From an uncultured Christensenellaceae bacterium (GTDB lineage: Bacteria; Bacillota; Clostridia; Christensenellales; Borkfalkiaceae), in contig CAJUOY010000030.1 of the NCBI GenBank assembly GCA_910588645.1, positions 1-8,845 of the forward strand: a DNA stretch of 8,845 nt. The letters run 5' to 3'. A program made the position numbers and the translations under genes. The notes beneath the pieces were generated by a model that was given only the letters and a program-made list of their open reading frames with translations, ran no database searches and was not told the DNA's origin. Below are positions 1-6,100 of this stretch, one piece after another. How positions within the stretch are numbered: position 1 is the first letter of the stretch; every line of letters begins with the position of its first letter.

Positions 1-1
1 C

Positions 2-196
2 CGCTAACGTATAGTTAGGGTTGGACAGGCTCACCGCCGTTGCCGTGTGCTTGCCTACGTTCTTTGCGCCGTCCACTATGACTTCGCACTCGTCGTCGCC
101 GATAAGGTTCGTAGCACGCGCTACGGGATACTGTTCCACTCCGTTATAAGTGTACGCCGTTGTGGGGATATCCCACTCGAGCTCCACCATATACGG
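2..196 (-). other. YDG/MBG-like domain Y6, cut by window edge (residues 2884-2948)
   Basis: PYMVELEW, YTYNGVEQYPVARATNL, ECEVIVDGAKNVGKHTATAVSLSNPNYTLA, then the window ends. It is complete up to the NPNYTL strand. Its position predicts that a further Va-Vb pair follows below position 2. Confidence 0.76.
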
Positions 197-3100
197 GAGT
201 ATCGTCACCGCTACGGTCGCTTCTCCGCCCGAATAATCCGGCGTGTCCTCGACTACTATATGCACGTTTACAGTGCCCGCGCGTACAGGCTTGAACACCT
301 TGCCCGTGATCTCGGCTTCGCCGCTGCCGCCCGCCTCGATCTCATAGCTTATGTACTTGTCGTCAGAGAAGCCCGTTACCGCAAGCTCCAGATCCGTACC
401 GTACACCGTCTCTTTCTCTATAAGATCCAGCGCGCTCGTTCCGCGCGAGATCATAAGCACTTTCGTAATCTCGCGGCTGTTGTAATTGTTTGTCGCCTGT
501 ATGAATACCGTCACGGTGATCGTGCCCGCGCCCACAGGCGTCAGAAGTCCCGTATCCGAGATTATCGCAGAGCCCGTGCCGTTGATTACTCCGTACACTA
601 TCTGGCCCTTGCCGACGTTGCCCGTTACTATGACCTGATCGGGCGTGCCGTATACAAAGCCCGTATTCGTGATCTCGGCGTCCGCGACGTCCGCGCGGTT
701 GATGATAAACCCTGCCTGAGGATATTCGTCGGAATACTCAACGCTGCCGTCCGCAAGTTCGGTCACCGCTACAAGCGTATAGTTACCGCTCGACAATGCC
801 TTAGCCGTTGCTATATACGAGCCCGCGTTTATCTCTTCGCCCGTGATCTCCGTTACGTCCACCTGATCGTTAAATACCAGGCTGTCGGCCTTTACCGTTG
901 CCGTGGGCTTCTGCTTTGTCCCGTCGTACGTCAGCTCCAGGTTATCCCATTCAAGTTCCACTTGCCTCGGCAGGATGTTCAGCTCGAATAGCATTTCCCC
1001 GCCCGCATAGTGCTTGGTCTCGCTTGTTGTTACGTAGACTTTAAGAGTGCCCGCGCGTGTCGGCATTACCGTAAGTCCGTTTACCGAATGCGCGCTGCCC
1101 GTGCCGTCTTCGAAACGGATATTGCTAAGCTGCGCGTTCTCTACGTTGTTTACGAAGTTGATCGTGTACTCCGTACCGTACACCGCCGCTCCGTGTTCGA
1201 ACTTCAACGGCGCGTCGCCGAGCTCTATCGTAAACGGATAACTTGCGCTGTTCGCATTGACGTTGTCATTGCCCGTTATATCTATCCGCAGCATATCCGT
1301 ACCGATCGCCGTTGGCGTCAGCTCGTTGCCGTCGATGTCGCCGATGTCGCCCAAAGTCTTTAAAAACATAAAGCTTATATCGCCTACGTCGCTTATCACA
1401 ACGTCGTTCTTGTTAGTGCAGATCGCTTTAAGAGTTACCGGCTTGCCGTACTTAACTCGGTCTTCCGCCAAACGAATGATCAGGTTGGCTTTCTTTATTG
1501 TAAATAAAGTTTCCAGTTCGTCCTTGGGTATCCCGTCCAAACTATAGTTCGGGTTACCGAAGCCCGTGATACGCGCGTGATACGGCGTCGCTTCGTCCGC
1601 ATCGATCGCGTCGATCGCTTTATCCGTTTCCGGATCGTATGCCTCGATTATAGGATCGCACGTCGTGTTTACCACCACGCCGCCGAACTCCGCTACTGGC
1701 AGAATAGGATTGCCGGTATACTCGAACACCGTCTCGCGCCAGTTTATCGTAAGCCGCACGGGCAAGATGTTGAAGGTCTTTATATATCCCGAACTGTTCT
1801 GTCCGAGCGTATAGTTCACCAAATAGCCGTTATAACTGGGATCCTTTGCTACCAGCCCCGTGATCGTGCCCTGATAACCCGTACCCACGTTTACCGCGCC
1901 CTGCCAGCTCACGCCGATATATCGCTCGTCGTTGGGCAAAATGTTCGTTGTATACTCCGGAATCTGTTGATTTCCGTTATAAACGAGATCTCTGTTTTCC
2001 GACCAATCGATTTTAAGCTCGCGGGGAATTACGTCCACGTCGATACTGTACGTGTGCTTCAGGAAGTTCGCAGATTCCGACATCTCGATCACAAACCTGA
2101 TCTTGCCTGCGTGTAAACCGGTGAATATATTCGTATTCAACCCGAATGCGCCAGTGCCAGTCTCGCCGCTGATGTCCATCGCGCGGAATTTAAGCGCCGC
2201 TTCTTCCGTTCCCAACACTTCTACTTCCGTCGGCGTTCCGTACTCGTACTCCGTTGTTCCAAGCTCTAACTTGGCTACGCCCTTTGCTACGCGAAGCACT
2301 GCTTCCGCCCAGTTGCCTTCCGTGTTCGACGCCAGGAAATTGTCCGTCTCGCGTACGTATACGCGGATTACGAACGTCCCCGCGCCCGGCGGCGTCAGAA
2401 TATTACCGTCTATCGCCGTGAAATCTTCGTCCTTGGGATGTACACCGTTGATATACGGCGCTATCTGATACTCGATGTCCGCCGCTGTAAATCTGTCTGT
2501 TACGTCGTACTCGAAATTTACACGGTTGTACAAGTTCGCGCCGATGCTTACTTCAAGCTCCTTATCCTCGCCGTATGTCGCAAGTATTGACTGCTCCGTT
2601 TCGTCCACTTTAAGCTTTACACTTATAAGCGCTTTGTTGATCACAAACTCTCGGCTGATACCGTGTCCGCCCTCGACTGTGTAGTTCTTGTAAGTCTCCC
2701 TGTCTTCCGCCGTGCCCGTCAAGTACACTGCACGGGCCGTATGCGTCCCCGCCTCGGTCTGGCCGCCGCCCACCGTTACGCCTACTTTACCCGAGTCATC
2801 GAATTCGAAAGTCGACGCGTCGATCTCTGCTGTCGGTATATGCACGTATCCGTCGTACGTGTATTCTTCCTCGCTCCAGTTCAAGGTTACAGGTTTCTGA
2901 CGGACCGTGAACGTCAGTTCAACTTCCGTATCGTAATAATAATCGTTGCCCGTTGCCCTGACGATTACCGTCACGCTGCCTGCGCGTACCGCACGGAACA
3001 TATTGTCGTTCAATAGCTCCAAACTGCCCGTGCCGTCCGTGACTTCGTAACTTATGGTTATACCTTCGTTGTGCGCGTAATCCGAAACCGCAAGGTCTAT

Positions 3101-6100
3101 CGTCTCGCCGTACACAGCGCTGTCCTTGCCTTCAGCAAATTCCAAAGGCGATACCCCCCGGTCCACGCCGATTACCGTATCCGCCGTTCGCGCCGATCCC
3201 GTATTGTTTGTCGCGGCTATTACCGCGTACACCGTTACAGGACCTACGCCGTCCGGTATCAGTATCCCGTTCTCGATCTCTACTTCTTCACGGTCCATTC
3301 CCGTGTTCAGTACCTGATAGTACGTCACCGCGCCGTGATTCTTTGTTACCGCGCCGTTCGATAAACGCACCTCAGTTTCCAACTTCAACGCCTCGCCGTA
3401 GCGTGCGTCCGTAGTTGTGATCTCCGCTGTGATCTCGGAAGCTACTATATCGAATTTATGTGTCGGCAGGAACGACTGCGGATTGTCCTGATCCACGCCT
3501 TCCTCGTCGTCCGGATCGTATAACGCGTAGTTCTCGTTCGACAGCGCCTGCGCTGTAGCTATATATCCCGTACCCGCTTCGACCTTTGCGCCCGAAACTG
3601 TTACCGCGCATACGTCGCCGTCCAACAGTCCTTCCGCTCGCGCCGTAGGCGCGTGCTCCTCGCCGTCGTACACAAAGCTGTCGCCGTCCCAGACTATTGT
3701 TACTATGATAGGCTTTATACGTACGTTGATCGAGTATACCGAGTTCGAGCCGTCGCTCCAGCAATAGCCCGGCAGTAACTCGAAGTCCACCGTATACTCG
3801 CCTACGTTGATAGCTGTAAGATCGCTGCCGCGCACGTATACGCCCGTAGGCGGACCGTCTACACGCATATATTTATCGTTATAGTCAGTTATTATGACTT
3901 GCTCTTTACCGTTGTAAACCGGCGAGCTCTGCATTACAGGCTTTTGTACCGGTATACCCATCGAGCCTTCCATCTTCGGACCGTCTCCGTTATCCACGTA
4001 TGTTACCGATACCGCCGTTGACGCAGAATCCGACGAGAATACCATCATCGGCAATATAGTATTTTCCTGCCAATAGCCGTTAGTGAATACGCCCGCCACG
4101 TCGCGCGTCACATATATCGACGCCTCCTCGCGCACAAACTCGGAGACTATGTTTATAAGCCTCGAAGGGATTGTTATATACACGTTGCAGGGCTCGCCCG
4201 TGTTCGTCTCGTTGCCGTTGACTTTCGCCGTTCCGCCCATATTAAGGATTGCAGACGAGTACGCGCGCACGCCGTTCATACCGATATTGCCCGTGATCTC
4301 GCCGCCCGTCATCGTGAACGTGCCCGTCGCGGGGATATATACGCCCGAACCGCCGCCCGTCGTCTTCGACGTGCCGCTCGCTATATTGCCGCGGATTACG
4401 CCACCGATCATATCGAATACGCCCGCGTCGTATACGCCGCCCGACGAAATACCCGTGTTCTCAGAGATCACGCCGCCGCTCATTTCCATATACGCCGTTG
4501 CGCTGTTCACTACGTACACGCCGCCTACGCTCGTGCCGTTATTGCCCGTGATCGTGCCCCACGACAATTCGAATCTCGCGCCCGATGCTACGTATACGCC
4601 GCCCGCTAAGCCGTTGTTGTCAGAGATCACGCCGTTCGTCTCGCTGCTGTCGTCCGCTTTGTTCATTGCAAACACGCCGCCTGCGACATATACGCCGCCG
4701 CCGTGCGTCGCACGGTTGTCTGTGATGTGTCCGCCAGTCATTATGAATTCAGAGCCCGCAGACGAATCTACGTATACGCCGCCCGCGTTTGTGCCCGTGT
4801 TGCCCGTGATCGTTCCTCCGCCCATTGTGAAGCTGCCGCGTACGTGCACCGCGCCCGACGTCGAACCCGTATTGCCGGTCATTGTGCCGTTTTCGAAGAT
4901 CACCTTGCCGCCCGGTCCTACTACTACGCACGCGCCGCCCGAATTGTTGCGCCCGCCGGTGATTCGCCCTGAATGCTCGTCGGTTAAATCCGTGATCCTG
5001 AGTACGCCCTCTACGTAGATTACGTAGCCGTTGGATCTCACGCCCGTCAATGCGCGGTCCAATACGTAACTGTTCAAATCCAGGATTATATCCGCACCCT
5101 TCGGTACGTACAAACCGCCGTTGATATAGCAGTCCTTTGCCGTGCCGAACGCCGTCGCGTAAGACCGGTTGCTCTCCGCCGTCCAGTCGCTGTGCATCGT
5201 GAACGTCTGCTGTAAACCGTTGTTCTTCAGACTGTTCTGGACCGCATAGTCCCAGTTCATAGCGTTGTTTTCCGTCGTCATTACGCCTTCGTAATAACCG
5301 CGTACGTTATCGCCGTCCACCTCATACAACGGATCTTCCGATACGAACTTCGTGTTGGGATTCACTCCCGGCGAGTTGTTGTCAGGGCCGTACTGGTACG
5401 TGAATACGCCCAGTCCCGATCTTGTCACTCCGATAGGATGCGTGTTATCCAACCGAGATACCACGTTGATTATTCCCGTCGTCGAGACCATATACACGTT
5501 GCTTAAGCTGTCGTCGGCTTTCTTGTTGTCGTAAATTTCAAGACTGCCGCCGACGTTGAACTCGCTCTCAGCCGGTATATACACCCCGCCGTATGCGCCG
5601 ATATTGTTTGTTACCGAGCCCCCGATCATCGTGAACGTGCCGCCTACGTATACGCCGCCTGCCGACGCCGTGCCCGTGGACTCGTTTTCCGTGATGTTGC
5701 CGCCTGCCTGCGTGAACTCGCCGCCTACAGCGATATATACGCCGCCCGCTCGCGACGCCGTCTGGTTCCAGCCGCCCGTCACGATTCCCGTGCCCGACGT
5801 AGAATTATCTTCGAGCCGGAACTTGCCACCTACGTGGATTACGTAGCCGTTCGTTCTCGCACTCGTCAATACTCCGTCCTTCTTTAAGCCTCTGTCTACC
5901 GTGAACCCGTTCAAATCCAAAACGATATTCGCGCCTTCGGGTACGTACAGTGCGCCGTTTGAATAGCCCGGCAGACTGTCCGGTCCGAACGACTTCGAAT
6001 AATACACGCTGTCCGGTTCCGCATTCCAGTCGCCTGTGAGCTTTACCGTCCACTGCGCCCCGTTCTGCGCCAGACTCATCTTTACCGCGTACGACCAGTT

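Larger units (their letters stand above)
2..3715 (-). repeat. Higher-order Y-Va-Vb domain array
   Basis: Y starts at 3715, 2896, 2026, 1762, 970 and 196. Spacing between successive Y domains is 819, 870, 264, 792 and 774 bases. Four intervals hold a Va-Vb pair and one holds nothing. The ordered difference between Va (LTPxGAGT) and Vb (FxPxRAGT) shows that the three-domain block, not a single domain, is the repeating unit. Confidence 0.8.

Noticed and set aside
47..991. 314-codon plus-strand ORF as a gene
   Set aside because: It is the in-register complement of the Ig rod and ends where the sense gene uses CTA. Its product is Arg/Tyr/Val-rich with no domain pattern, while the sense strand gives clear domains.
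2..3961. Listeria-Bacteroides (InlB-type) repeats, often found in such proteins
   Set aside because: No segment with the typical FxxNGG...GYxF pattern was found; all rod domains fit the Y, Va or Vb classes or the single Y0 type.
4322..4336. IPATG in the sense protein as a sortase (LPXTG-like) signal
   Set aside because: It lies inside a beta-helix turn and continues into TFTMTGG, with no following hydrophobic stretch, basic tail or stop.
4500..4790. Regularly spaced near-identical cores resembling a CRISPR array
   Set aside because: The repeats encode GGVYV in frame, spacing is whole codons, and the intervals are themselves related coding turns, not unique spacers.
4083..5018. 311-codon plus-strand ORF with regular YTPP repeats as a Pro-rich repeat protein
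   Set aside because: The repeats are the off-register complement of GGVYV beta-helix turns in the sense gene, so the periodicity is borrowed.
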